A DNA stretch of 64,000 nt from Costus lasius (lineage: Eukaryota > Streptophyta > Magnoliopsida > Zingiberales > Costaceae), in the NCBI GenBank assembly GCA_027563935.2, contig CM050453.2:87518665-87582664 (forward strand), in the 5' to 3' direction. The notes under the pieces are model-generated. The model did no database searches. It had not been told where the DNA came from and saw only the letters and a list, made by a program, of their open reading frames with translations. The translations under genes and the position numbers were made by a program. This document shows positions 1-11,773 of this stretch, piece by piece (the first letter of the stretch is position 1; each line of letters starts with the position of its first letter).

Positions 1-976
1 CCAAACGAAATCACTAGTCCAGTCTAAGGGATTCCGACGACTGTGGTTCACCTCTCAGTCCATCCCACAACATCTAAAGCATGCATACATATGGCCAGTA
101 CGTAAACATGAATGAAAATATCCTAGACATGAATAAGAACAAAGATAAATAGGAAAAAATATATATAAAGTCATAACATTCAACATTCATACAGTGGGCT
201 ACGCCCGAACCCCGAAAAGAGAGTTTACGCTATCATATACATCGTGAAATACATCAAATCTCTCATGTAAATGAATTCAAACCAAAGGGAAGGGTAGATC
301 CTTGATGGAAGAAGGCTCAGCACGAAGATCCACATCGGAACGAAGGAAGAATCACGCCAGAATAGTGTTGTCGCCCCGAAAATCGCCCCAAACCCTAGGT
401 TGTCGCCCTTTCACCTCGTTCTACTCAACCGCTTGATCAAATCCGATGATTTCAGTCCCAAAACATGTGTAGCCCAATTAGGAAGGTCTCAACAAGATTT
501 TAGCAAAATCCGCTTCCAAAATAGTAAGTTATGGGCGAAAAACCGAACGCTTGTCGAACTGAGTGGGAGTTGTCACGGCCGTGTTCATCCCATCACTCAA
601 ATTTTTACCTCTTCGTGGCCATGAACATGAACACACCCTGGCCGTGACTGTCTCGCAGAATGCTGCAGAGTTCTGCCGAGATGATCATGTGCCATGATCA
701 TGAACATGGCCTGCCCATGATGAGCGTAGGAAAGTCCGTTTGAGCTGAAATTTGACGTGTAGCTTCGTCTCATCATGAGGAATCATTCCATGTCTTCAAA
801 TCTTCCAAATTCCACCAATTTTGAGGTAAAATACCTACATTTCAATAAAACAGAGGAAAAGTAAAGGTCTTGAAGAATATGAAGCATTTAAGTGCATAAA
901 TGAGACGAAACATGCAATTTACTCTAAGATAATAATAAAATTAAGTCATGATATATCATATATTTGCATGTCATCA
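1..976 (-). mobile_element. Partial LTR of an Athila/Tat-like element, running off the window
   Basis: On the minus strand the segment begins TGATGACATGC at 976, exactly where the reverse transcriptase homology of element A stops. It then shows the layout of the other Athila/Tat-type LTRs in this window. A 'TTGAAATGTAGGTA' block lies about 130 bp in, followed by ACGGCC/GGCCGTGA palindromic words. No coding sequence is recognisable; the short open frames here are not conserved proteins. If correct, base 977 is the first base of a target duplication (CCTGG) whose partner lies outside the window. The rest of the LTR and element would also lie to the left. The assignment rests on LTR layout only, so it is moderate. 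Confidence 0.55.
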
Positions 977-2341
977 CCTGGTGATAGCTGCTTCGGAGGT
1001 CGAGCTTGGAAAACCACGACGCGCCCAAGATCAAATCCAGCATATCGTCAAGTCGAGGTATGGGGAACCTATACTTGACGGTAATCCTATTAATGGCGCG
1101 ACTATCGACACACATGCGCCACGACCCATCCTTCTTGTGTGTGAGTAGCGTGGGAACGGCACAAGGACTGAGGCTCTTGTGGATGTACCCCTTAGTATGG
1201 AGTTCATCCACCTGACGCTGCAGTTCAGTGTGCTTCGCCGGATTGAGGCAGTGATGGGGCAGGTTGGGGACGGACGCCCCTGGGATGAGCTCAATTGCAT
1301 GTTGGATGTCCCTCGCCGGAGGGAGACCACAAGGTAGGTCCGCAGGACTGATATTGCTAAACTCGGAGAGGAGGGCGGACACCTCGGCCGGAGGTGCTGG
1401 GTCAACACATGGGGACGGGTCCCGGGACTCACGCACCATGTGGGCATACACAACCCGTTCGGGGGACGCATGGGCCTCGCGAACGAGTGCGGGGGTGTGC
1501 ATGAGGGAGACCATGGCAGGGCGCGGAGGAGCAGAGGCTGCGGGCGTAACCATGCCCTTGGAGGTCGACGCACGAAGCTCCTTGGGCGGAGCCGGGATCA
1601 AACAGATTTTCTGGCCATTGTGGTCAAACACATAGGTGTTCTCCCGACCATAATGGACAACGCCCCTATCATATAACAACGGCCGACCAAGGAGGACGTG
1701 GGCGACGTCCATAGCCGCTACGTCGCACCAAACCTTCTCACGATAGGCCCCAAAGGTGATAGGGACCTGACATCGGTGGGTGACCAGAAGACTCGACGTA
1801 TCCACCCAAGCGATGGAGTAGGGGTGCGGGTGAGGTTCGAGGGGAAGGCCGAAGCGCGTGATCGCGGTTCGAGAGACGACATTCAAGCTACTACCCCCAT
1901 CGATGACAATCTTGCAGGAGTACCCGTTGCACTTGATGTAAGTCGTGAAAATACTTATGCGCCTCCAATCCTCGGAGGGTAGGGGTTGGACTAGGTTGCA
2001 GCGTACCACCGCAACCGTAGGGTGACCTGACTCTTCACCACTCATGTAGCACTCGGCCTCGACGTCGTGCTCAGCGTGGTTGTGAGAGATGGTGGCAACG
2101 CGAGCTAGGCCCTTATCCGCAAGGGCAGATTTCCTGGGGCAGTCACGCGATAAGTGGCCCGGCTGCGAACAGTTATAACAAGTGTGATGCGGCTAGAAGA
2201 CCCAATCGCGAGGGCCTTGCCCTTCTCATCCCAAGTGGGCCGGGAGGGCGAGGTCTCAGGGTATGGGCACCTAGGTGGCAGATGGACCAGGGGTGTGGGT
2301 CGCGGGTCCAGACGAGGCTCCGGACGCTCTGGTCTAGGTTG
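977..2341 (-). pseudogene. Element A gag zinc knuckle, protease and N-terminal reverse transcriptase (Ty3/gypsy), broken
   Basis: Read on the minus strand, this begins with a proline/arginine-rich gag tail. A CCHC zinc knuckle follows near 2165-2120 (C-Y-N-C, then H and C in the CX2CX4HX4C spacing). Next is an aspartic protease domain with the active-site region IDGGSSLN and the second motif VLLGRPLL. The start of reverse transcriptase has WRMCVDSRAIN and KLDLRSSYHQ. Homology stops just after YHQV at about 976, where another LTR begins, so the YxDD box and everything downstream are missing. The gag tail and zinc knuckle are in different frames, implying a frameshift near 2190. The upstream part of gag is at 21513-22387, on the far side of the 19-kb Athila insertion. 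This is a dead gypsy polyprotein, probably of a chromovirus-like lineage. Confidence 0.85.
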
Positions 2342-3811
2342 TGATGCGTTACATTTACACCATGTTTTTGCCTACGTTTTAGATCATATTCTGAGCTTAT
2401 TTGCATGATTTTGTGCTATTTTTTATGCTTTTACTCTACTTTGCACGGAATCTTCACTTTTCTTGATTTTATGAAAATGTAGGTAAAATGGCGTAAAAAT
2501 AAAGGATTTCGAGAGCTTTGAAGCCAAAGAATGATTCCCGAGAAGATCACGAGCCTACACGACAAATTTGGGGAGAAAAAGGTGAAGAACGAGACAATTA
2601 CGGCCTTGGCCATAATTACAGAGTCAACTGTAAAAGCGACGACGAACGGAAGGTGAAAATCGGCTAAGTGTCAGAATGAACAGAAACTTTCACGAGCTAG
2701 GCCGTGAATCCATCACGGTCCGTGAAACTTTCTGTGACCGAGAGCATTATACACAGAAACGTTTATGGCCTCAGCCGTAAATGCATCACGGGCCGTAAAA
2801 ACTTCCGCCCGATGAGTTTTTCACGTGTTTCTCCACCGATTCGAATTGGATTTGAACCAAACTTCGCAGAACCGTTCCTTGATGGGTTCTAAACCGGTTC
2901 AGATATAAAAGGAATGATTTTTTTGAGCTAAAGGAGGCTTTTTGGGGATGAACACAGACGGCGGCGAAGATAAGGGCGAAAACACAATTCCAGGGCATAT
3001 TCTGGTGAGATTCCTCACTAAGGCGACGATCGATTGACTCTTCCTCATCTCCAAATCGAGGAGAAGGTGGTTTTACTGTTCTTTCTGTGGTTTCTCGATG
3101 ATTTTTATGAGTTTTCACTTGTTCATCATAAACATCATGTATTTCCTTAACAACATGAGCGAGTAGATACTTATTCGGGATTATTGGGCGTAGCTCTCTG
3201 ACTTTCATGAATTAATCTATGTTATTGCTCGTTTTATTATGAATTTATCATCATGATTTGCTTGAAATTTCATGTATCCCGTAATTTACCTTGGCCAAGT
3301 AATTTTGCGTCTTAGACGTTGCGAGAAGGACCGAGAGGTGAATCGTAACGTCTGATCTATTTCAACTGAACCTACGGATCCAATCATGAGAGTAGGTTGG
3401 ATTCGTCTGAAGGATTTACCAGCTTTTCATATAACTTAATGGGTTTAGTTAGGTTAACTGTCACAGGAGTAGGGAGTTAACCTAATTAAATACCATATTA
3501 CGCTCCGAGAGGAGGTAATATGTACCCTAGGTAAAGTTCCTTTCATGATTGATAGTTTCTATAGAATTAGCTACTCTTAAATAATTCAAGATTGTCAGTG
3601 TGGTGAACCCATGAAATCCCAATTCTTTAGAATTTGAACCTCTTAACGCTATTTTCGAATTTGTTCGTGCTTAGAAGTTTAGAACAACCACTGATTTAGT
3701 CCGCCTAGATTCAAACAAGTCAACAAGTTAGTACTTAACTACATAGTCCTCCTTGGGAACGATAATCTTTTTATTACTTCGATAATTTCGTGCACTTGTG
3801 GAACGCTATCA
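2342..3811 (+). repeat. 5' LTR of Athila-1
   Basis: This 1470-bp LTR starts TGATGCGTT and ends CGCTATCA; it matches 20077-21512 along its length. It holds the TGAAAATGTAGGTAAAATGG block (about 2472-2491), paired ACGGCC/GGCCGTAA words between 2600 and 2800, and a TATA box TATAAAAGG at 2904-2912. A block reading TTGCGAGAAGGACCGAGAGG lies near 3318, and GTGCACTTG sits just before the end. The last two blocks recur in the other Athila/Tat-type LTRs of the window. Confidence 0.95.
2904..2912 (+). promoter_or_regulatory. TATA box in the Athila-1 5' LTR
   Basis: TATAAAAGG lies about 560 bp into the LTR. The same word occupies the equivalent place in the 3' LTR (20603-20611) and in the Athila-2 LTR (51302-51310), so it is the likely Pol II core promoter. 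Confidence 0.7.
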
Positions 3812-3817
3812 AGTTTT

Positions 3818-3835
3818 TGGCGCCATTGCCGAGGA
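3818..3835 (+). other. Primer-binding site of Athila-1 (tRNA-Asp type)
   Basis: TGGCGCCATTGCCGAGGA starts six bases after the LTR end. It differs at two positions from TGGCGCCGTTGCCGGGGA, the sequence usual for plant Athila/Tat elements and complementary to the tRNA-Asp 3' end. Confidence 0.85.
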
Positions 3836-4060
3836 CTACGGCTAGTTAATATTGACTAATAGATAAGTTTGGAGATTAGGCATTTTCTTTTCTTTTGCTA
3901 TTAGTTTTTACTATTCTTTTCTTTTTATTGTTAACTTATATGTTGTATGCCCAGAATTTCTTGTGCAGGTGCTTTGTTACCAGAAGACCCAGAAATTGAG
4001 CGTATGTTTCGCCTTCGAAGGAGATTGCAGTTTGAGAACAAAAAGATTTCTGAATGAGTC

Positions 4061-5175
4061 ATGGCGGCCAACAATTAATCTTTGAGGGACTTCGCGGCAC
4101 CAAACATACAAGGGTTCAACTCAAGGATCGTTCGACCTAATTTAGAGGCGAACAACTTCGAGATAAAGGCAGCGCTGATGACGATGGTCCAACAAAATTA
4201 ATTTAGGGGATCCCCAAATCTGGACCCTAATCTTCATTTAGCTATTTTTCTTGAATACTGTGATACTGTCAAAGTTAACGGAGTTTTATCTAACGCGATA
4301 AGACTAAGATTATTTCCATTTTCTCTCAGGGACCGTGCGAGAGCTTGGTTATATTCGATGCCAGCAGGATCTATCACCACTTGGGAAGAGCTATCAAAAG
4401 CATTTCTAAACAAATATTTCCCACCAAGCAAGACTGTTCAACTGCGCAATAGGATTACGAGTTTCGCACAGCAAGAGGGAGAGTCACTCTATGACGCCTG
4501 GGAATGCTTTAAGGAGCTCCAACGCATGTGCCCACATCATGGACTTCAGGAATGGGTTTTTGTCCACATCTTTTACAATGGATTGGATTACAATACTAGA
4601 TTGATGGTGGACGCTGTGGCTGGAGGAACGATCATGAGCAAGAGAGTGGAAGACGCAACCGCTCTACTTGAGGATATGGCCATGAACCATAACCACTGGT
4701 CAAGTGAGTGAAACATTACTCCTACAGGGTTTGGTAAGTACCATAATGATTCCTTGACATCACTGGTGGCTAAGGTAGACTCTTTGGTTCAGAAGTTGGA
4801 TTCTTTTTCTTTTCCCTCTATTGCCGTTAATGTAGTTTTCTGTGAGGTATGTGGTGTAACAGAACACAATTCATCTGAATGTCAAATCATAGCTTCATCA
4901 CAAGAAGAATCAAATCAGGAGCATGCCAATGCTGTGGGGAATTTCAATCAGAGACCTGTGAATGACCCATATTCTGCAACTTACAAACCAGGATGGAGGA
5001 ATCACCCTAACCTGTCCTACAAGAATAATCAAGGGCAAGTTCTTCCTCAATATTCTTAGCAGAATAACTGGCCACCACCTGGCTTCCAAGCAAGACAATA
5101 TGGGCAACCGCCGAAGTCGAACTTTGAGTCTATGCTAGAAATTGTTATGAAATAGCAGAAGAGTATCGAAGACCT
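4061..5175 (+). pseudogene. Athila-1 gag, N-terminal part, broken by stops and by copia-1
   Basis: The protein starts MAANN and reaches the conserved LRDFAAPN motif, typical of Athila gag. It continues through the capsid region (LRDRARAWLYSMP; W-E-E-L-S-K-AFLNKYFPP) and on to a C-terminal GWRNHPNLSY / NQRP segment. It is a structural nucleocapsid precursor in intact elements. One frame is kept throughout, but it holds in-frame stops at about 4076, 4199, 4709, 5057 and 5153. The frame is cut at 5175 by copia-1 and resumes at 14458 with no base lost once one copy of the duplicated GACCT is removed. Confidence 0.9.
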
Positions 5176-6963
5176 TGTTAGTGTTATGCCCTGAGACCTA
5201 TCTTTTGGTCTAGATTGTACTACTTGACTTTGATATATATATCATTCTGGCATTGTCGTTATTATGCTGTGTTTACATCTGCGACTATGTACATAGATAA
5301 TAATGTCCCTGGAGATAGATTGTATCTGTGCTCAAACGGTGTGTCCCCGGTCGAGTACCTGAGTGGATATGGGACAGCTCTGGTACATGTGAGATTGGTA
5401 TATGGGCTGGTTACGCACGGGGTGCTAACGCAGGCATATGGGTATATCAGTGGTGGATATACTGGACCGACCCGCTGTGAGGCTCTAACTTGGTGTCATG
5501 AGTTAAGCTCACATGTGATAGGAGATGCATTGATCCCTTGACTTGAGGTCATTGACTCTTCTGTATGGTTAGGGACATACTTTGATACAACCTAACGCCT
5601 CGCCGTAGTAGGGAAGTCATAACGGTTGTCATTGGGTATGTCACGACCCATATGAGAAGATCAATGGACAGACATAGGATTTGCCCCTTCCTACGGGAAG
5701 CTTGATATCCACGGGACCCCCCTATGGTTGCATGACTGGAAGTGTATGGCCATACCCAGGTGAAAGCCTGATTTAGTCATGACCATGAGATTGGGTGAAA
5801 AACAGTGGTGACGCACTTTGTCCAATCGGATATCAGTTTGGCAAAGAGACTGTAATGCATCGGTACATTATTGCGATGATGGGGATGTCGATGTTGATAT
5901 CCATTCCGAAGACTTGGGTAGCAGCGATGCACTGCTAGGTGCCAATCACTGCTTGTGATGACTCAGTTCATCACTGCCAACGTCTGAGGAACCTACAGGG
6001 TCACACAACTTGAAACTCGGGTTCTGGCATTGATCGGGTAGCCTATTGATTGAGTTATTAGATAACTCAGATCTGTTTGGGAGAATCCATCAGCACCACT
6101 GTGCTAGATGAGATGAAAGGAATCATTTGGAGCTAACTTATTTTTTGGGCCTAGTAGGCCAAATGGGCCCAATGGGCCCAATAGACCAAGTTGGGTTAAT
6201 ATGCCAAATGGGCTCAATGAGCCATTTGGGCCAAATGGGCTCAATGAGCCATTTGGGCCAAATGGGCCAAGTGGGATAGGCGCAAGTCACTTGGAGTGAG
6301 CTTGGCGCCTAGGAGAGAATTTGGAGTTCTCTTCACTTATGAAGAGAAAAAGAATTTGGAATTCTCTTCTCTCTTGAAGAGTTGCGCCTCTTCATTGAGA
6401 AGAGATGCGCCTCTTCCTCGTGAAGAGTTGCGCCTCTTCCTCATGAAGAGTTGCACCCCTTGTGAAGAGTTGCACCTCTTCACTAGTATAAGTTCTCCTC
6501 TTGGCCATCTCAACAGGGTCACACGCTTTGGTTGGTTGCTCGCTTGATTGCTTGCTTGCTTGGTTGGTTAGTGTTGACGATCTTGATCTCCACTTCCTTG
6601 GGCGGCTCCATTGTTGGATCTTGGCGTTCCTCCTTCCTTTCATGAAATCCTCTTGGTGCATTCACTGTGTGGGTGGCGCAAGGTCTAGAGGAAGACTCCT
6701 AGAGGCGTGGATCTTCTTCCAGAGGCTAGCACTGGGCGCGGAAGAAGAGAACTCGAGGTTCGGTTGTGTGCGAGACTGCAGAGGGCGAACGCTTGGGCGC
6801 CTGCATCGCATCTTCCTTCTTCGCTGCAAGGTATCATCTCCTACTCACCGTGTCGATTTCCTCGCAAGACTCGATCTTCTGGGTTTTTGGGACTGGCCTG
6901 TTTCGGGGATTGCTTCCGCTGCGCTTGTCTGTAAAATTTTAAAATCCCCGGGGTTTCCCAATA
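5176..6963 (+). repeat. 5' LTR of copia-1
   Basis: This 1788-bp LTR starts TGTTAGTGTTATGCCC and ends TTTCCCAATA; the partner ends CCCAGCA, so the terminal CA has mutated here. It contains a GGCCCAAATGGGCC-type palindromic minisatellite (about 6145-6275). Alternating GAAGAG and CTCTTC words (about 6300-6485) follow, just before a TATAAG-like box near 6486. Confidence 0.93.
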
Positions 6964-6964
6964 G

Positions 6965-6977
6965 TGGTATCAGAGGC
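6965..6977 (+). other. Primer-binding site of copia-1 (tRNA-iMet type)
   Basis: TGGTATCAGAGGC follows the LTR by one base. TGGTATCAGAGC is the usual initiator-methionine tRNA complement in plant copia elements. Confidence 0.85.
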
Positions 6978-8559
6978 ATCTTGCGAACTTGAATGGTGTT
7001 TTATGCTTTGATTGTATGCTCACATGGCATCTGAAATTTTTCGAAAATTTGCATATGCGCATGGATTTTTCTAAGTAGGAAAAATCGTAAGTTTTTCGTT
7101 CCTAACATCTATTCGATCTCTTTGGATTTTCGCTTTCTTCACATGGTGGGATAGACCCATATGTGAGCGAATTAATTTCTCCCCACGCATGTAGGATAGA
7201 CCTACTGTGTGGGACTTCTTGGCAAGTTAAGGATTGCAAGGGTAGGCGGCAAGCGTGCTTGGAGCATGCATGCGCCACTTGTAGACTCCCGAGAGAAACG
7301 AAAAATCCTAGATTTGTGAACGGACATTGAGGTTGAAAGACATGTTTTCTAAGAAACTAAAACTGAAGTTTTATGATTTATTGAGCATACAGAAAAGCAT
7401 GAGATGATTGTGCATCGTGTTGTGGTCATAGTCAAGTCCCTTGTATGCCTGTGATGTATTCTGTGTGAGGCATGTGTGCTGCTTTTTCTTTTTGTTTTGT
7501 AAACGCACAAAGAAGATTAAGGGCGCATCTCTCTTGAAGCTTACATCTTGGCGCATCTTGCTTGGTGGCGCAAGTAAGGGCTTGGCTGAACCGTAGGGTT
7601 CGTGAGCTATCCCTCTTGGCACGAGCATGATGGCGCATCATGCATGGAGGAGCCATCAAGGTCTTGGCCGAACCATTGGATTTGTGTGCTATGCCTTGAT
7701 GTGGAGGACCTTGGAACCGCACTTAAAGATAAAGCTTAGTGGCAGCTAGGTTAGGTCTTGTTGGGGCTTGTCACCTAGGTCAAGCATTGAACATCCTTTG
7801 GCATGTGATGGTTCAATGTGTTGATTAGGCTATGACCACATCGCTTGTTTACTGCTTTTGATATCTGTTAAAGCATGCCTGGATGTGTTTTATCGTTTTG
7901 TTATCACTATAGGATTGCATGCCTATAATGTTAGGCAAAAGATAAAACTAAGAGGATGAGACCTCAAAAACCCTCAAATCAATATCAAGTCTGTAGCCTT
8001 TTGACGCATAGCCCTCGTCAAGCTATCGATCAGTGGTGTTGTGAATTGTTTCCCACCCTCATGGGACACACCCATTTATCTTTAGAAGACGTGTGGTGGC
8101 AATGGTTTCCCCAGTCCGTTTTAACCGGGCGCGCCTTCGCAAGGAAATTGTTGGCCCTGGGCATAACGGTCAGGGTAGACTTGACTAGTTTTTCATATGT
8201 GGTGGCCACATGATGGAACTCTAGAGGCAGCCTTGAGAGGTTAAGGTTTTGTGTTGTTCCAACCCTAGCTGGGCACAAAATGCTTGAACTGTCTTGAGAA
8301 GGGGAATTGCCTAGGTGCAATCGGCCGGCATGCTCACCTTAGGAAGCATGGGTCACTTTGTGCATCTCATCCCACCCTCATGGGACGCGAAGCCTCATGT
8401 GGAATAAGGATCTCATCTCACTAGGAAATCTCAGATTTCCCGATTGACTTTGTGGGTTGTCAATTCGATTAAAATAGTGGGAGCCATGATCATTTAATGC
8501 AAGTCCAGATTAAATGATTTGGTGTAGTACTAATCTGCTATCTTGGTTGTTGTAGATCA
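6978..8559 (+). other. Non-coding leader of copia-1
   Basis: About 1.6 kb without a credible protein separates primer site and gag. It is homologous to the leader of copia-2 (47353-49034), including a repeated 'CCCACCCTCATGGGACAC'-type word and the segment just before gag. A long leader is normal for this group; no other feature is evident. Confidence 0.7.
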
Positions 8560-8960
8560 ATGGCTACGAACAATAGCGGATTGACACTGCGATCCCTTCT
8601 TGACAAGGATAAGTTGGTTGGATCCAACTTCATGGACTGGTATTGAAACTTGAGGATAGTCCTCAAGATCGAGAAGAAGCTATATGTCCTAGAGCAAGCT
8701 CTTCCTGCGCCTCCTCCACCTACAGCCCGAGCGGCTGAAAGAGATGCTTTTAGAAAGCATCAGGACGACTCTTTGGAAGTGGCATGTCTCATGCTAGCCA
8801 CCATGGTGCCTGAACTTCAGGTGCAGTATGAGGAGCAGAACGCTTTTCAGATGATAACTCATTTGAAACAGATGTTCGAGGCTTAGGCTAGGACCGAGAG
8901 ATATGACATTGCCAAAGCAGTCTTTTGGTGCAAGTTATCTGAAGGTGCTCCAGTGAGAAC
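8560..8960 (+). pseudogene. Copia-1 gag, N-terminal part
   Basis: Starts MATNNSGLTLRSLLDKDKLVG followed by FMDW, matching the gag start of copia-2. In-frame stops occur at about 8644 (after FMDWY) and 8884. A one-base deletion near 8960, seen by alignment with copia-2, moves the rest of gag into another frame. In an intact element this is the capsid region (UBN2-type gag). Confidence 0.88.
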
Positions 8961-8984
8961 CATGTACTCAAGATCATTGGGTAT

Positions 8985-10484
8985 GTGGAACATCTCAAGA
9001 GACTGGGATACACGATTGATAACGAGCTAGTCACGGATCTTATTCTGCAGTCCCTGCCCTATAGCTTCAGTCCGTTTATTATTAATTTTAATATGAACTG
9101 GATTGAGTGCTCAAGGGAGGAACTTTTGAATATGCTCCAGACGACTGAGCGCGAGATGGTCAAGACCAAACCTAATTCTGTTCTTTTGGTCCCTGCGACC
9201 AAGAAGATGAAGAAGAAGGGTAGGGTACGTGCCAAGGGCAATGCCAAGGGTTTGACCAAAGCACTGAAAAGAAAGGTGAGGATGTCAAAGGAACAGCGGT
9301 GCTTCCACTATGGCAAGCAAGGTCACTGGAAAAAGGACTGCATGCGACTTCAGAACGAGGAGAAGAGAAGCAGGGCTTCGTCTTCTGGCACAGGTATTTA
9401 TGTTACCGAAGTCAACCTTTCTACTTCAATGTCATGGGTATTGGATACCGCATGCGGAGCTCATATTTGTACAAATATGCAGGGGCTCAAGAAAAGTAGA
9501 ACGGTGCGGCCTGGAGAGATTGACCTACGTGTTGGAAACGGAGCACAGGTTGCTGCTGTTGCCGTAGGAGTTTTGACGCTCTCCTTGCCTTCTGGACTTC
9601 AACTTGAGTTAAATAATTGCTACTATGTACCTTCTTTGACCAAAAACATTGTATCTATTCCCCGCCTAGCAAGGAAAGGATTTAAATTTGAAATAAAAGA
9701 GAACTCTTGTTCTTTTTCATTTGCAAATGTGTTTTATGGAAAGGGTACCTTGTGCAATGGATTATATGTCTTGGACATGGATAACTCTATATGTAACATA
9801 AATCATAAAAGGATCAAACTGAGTGGTTCAGTTGGTGCATACCTTTGGCATTGTCGATTAGCTCATATAAACAAGAATCGCATTCAACAACTCCATGCAA
9901 ATGGATTGTTAGATTCAACCTCCTTGGAGGAGTTTGATACTTGTGAGCCTTGTTTATTAGGGAAGATGACAAAAGCGCCCTTCACCAAGATCGGTGAGAG
10001 GGCAGGAGGTTTGTTGGATCTCATACATACTGATGTGTGTGGGCCATTCAGTAAACAAACCAGAGGAGGGCACAACTACTTCATCACGTTTACTGATGAC
10101 TTCAGTAGATACGATTATGTCTATTTGATGAGACATAAGTCAGAATCCTTTGAGAAATTTAAGGAGTTCATACATGAAGTAGAGAACCAGCTTGGTAGAT
10201 CTATTAAGACTCTTCAATCAGATCGTGGTGGAGAGTACCTGAACGGTGAGTTCTTTGACTATCTTAGAGAGTGTGGGATTCTATCCCAACTCACTCCCCC
10301 TGGAACACCTCAATGGAATGGTGTGTCTGAAAGGAGAAATCGAACCTTGTTGGACATGGTTCGATCTATGATGAGTCATGCAACTCTACCATCGTCGTTT
10401 TGGGGCTATGCACTTGAGACAGCTTCTCTCATACTGAATAATGTTCCATCTAAGAGTGTCTCCAAGATTCCGTACGAGGTATAG
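8985..10484 (+). pseudogene. Copia-1 gag C-terminus, protease and integrase
   Basis: A 499-codon open stretch. The gag nucleocapsid knuckle near residues 105-118 reads C-F-H-Y...H...C, so the second cysteine of the CX2CX4HX4C finger is tyrosine. Copia-2 has the intact cysteine. Protease follows with WVLDTACGAH as active site. The GAG-pre-integrase HHCC finger includes HCRLAHIN and CEPCLLGK. The integrase core shows all three acidic residues: HTDVCGPF, QSDRGGEY and NGVSERRN. It ends at a stop after KIPYEV at 10484, where copia-2 keeps tryptophan. The N-terminal gag lies upstream in another frame. Confidence 0.92.
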
Positions 10485-11773
10485 AGTGGGAGACGCCCGA
10501 ATCTCTCTTTTATCAGAGTCTGGGGATGTGAGGCTTATGTCAAACGTCAGTATTCTAGTAAGCTAGAACCCAGATCTGATAAATGCGTGTTTGTAGGGTA
10601 TCATAAGGAAACTAAAGGATATTACTTCTATATTCCCAATGAGAACAAAGTTTTTGTTGCTCGAGGTGCTGTCTTTCTAGAGAGAGAATTTCTCATGAAA
10701 GAAGTCAGTGGGAGGAAGTTTGACTTGGACGAGGTCCAAGTGCAACCATAAGACACTGAGGTGGAACCTGAGCCAACCAGAGGCTCAGACACAGGCCCTA
10801 CATAGATCTGGGAGGATTCGTCGTGCACCTGAGAGGTACGGGTCGCTGCCGACCCAACATGACGAGATCTTCATCGTTGAGGATGAACCCAGGACCTATG
10901 ATGAAGCGGTCACTGGATCAGACTCCGAGAAATGGCTTGAGGCTATGAGATCCGAGATGGATTCCATGTCGGCTAACCAAGTCTGGGATTTGGTTGAGCT
11001 ACCTGATAGGGTAAAACCTATAGGGTATAAATGGGTCTTCAAGAGGAAGACTGACATGGATGACAATATAGTTAGTTACCTATAAGGGTAGACTTGTGGC
11101 TAAAGGATTCAAACAAGTCCACGGGGTGGACTATGATGAAACCTTCTCGCCAGTTGCCATGTTTAAATCCATTCGAATCCTGCTTGCTATAGCTGCATAT
11201 CATGATTATGAGATATGGTAGATGAATGTGAAAACAGCGTTCCTTAACGGGAAGCTGACAGAGGATGTGTTTATGACACAACCTGATGGTTTCATCCATC
11301 CTACAGAAGCCAATAAGGTCTGCAGGCTAAAAAGATCCATTTATGGATTAAAGCAAGCCTCTCGTAGTTGGAATCTTCGATTTGATGAAGCAGGAAGAGA
11401 TTATGGCTTTATCAAGAGCGAAGATGACGCCTGTGTATACAAGAAATTCAGTGGGAGCTTGGTGACATTTCTGGTCCTGTATGTCGACGACATACTACTC
11501 ATCGGAAACGACATCCCTAGTCTTCAAGCTGTGAAGACATGGTTGGGGAAGTGTTTCGAGATGAAAGACTTAGGGGAGAGCGCCTATATCCTAGGCATGA
11601 GGATCTACCGGGATAGATCCAAGAAGCTCCTGGCCCTTAGTCAGAGTACTTACATTGATAAGGTCCTGGAGAGGTTCAGCTTAGAACAATCTAAGAAATG
11701 ATACCTTCCAGTGAGACATGGCCTTATTCTCTCCAAGAGCTAGTGTCCCGTTACACAGGCTGAGAGGGACGAC
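10485..11773 (+). pseudogene. Copia-1 integrase C-terminus and reverse transcriptase, fragmented
   Basis: After the 10484 stop the frame continues through a GCEAYVKRQ / KCVFVGY segment and a proline-rich linker. Stops and a frameshift lie near 10749-10800. RT is recognisable from the APERYGSLP and WDLVELP segments, through NVKTAFLNGKL (about 11225) to the catalytic YVDDILLIG (YVDD at 11479-11490). Further breaks occur at about 11085 and 11219 and after 11700. In an intact copia element this enzyme copies the RNA into cDNA. Here at least three frames and several stops are needed to follow it. Confidence 0.9.

Noticed and set aside
1264..1982. Plus-strand open frames opposite the element A protease/RT
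   Set aside because: GC-rich antisense shadows of the minus-strand polyprotein.
6501..6992. Open frame of 163 codons, repeated at 14029-14463
   Set aside because: It is part of the copia-1 LTRs and crosses the LTR/primer-site border, so it is not a gene.
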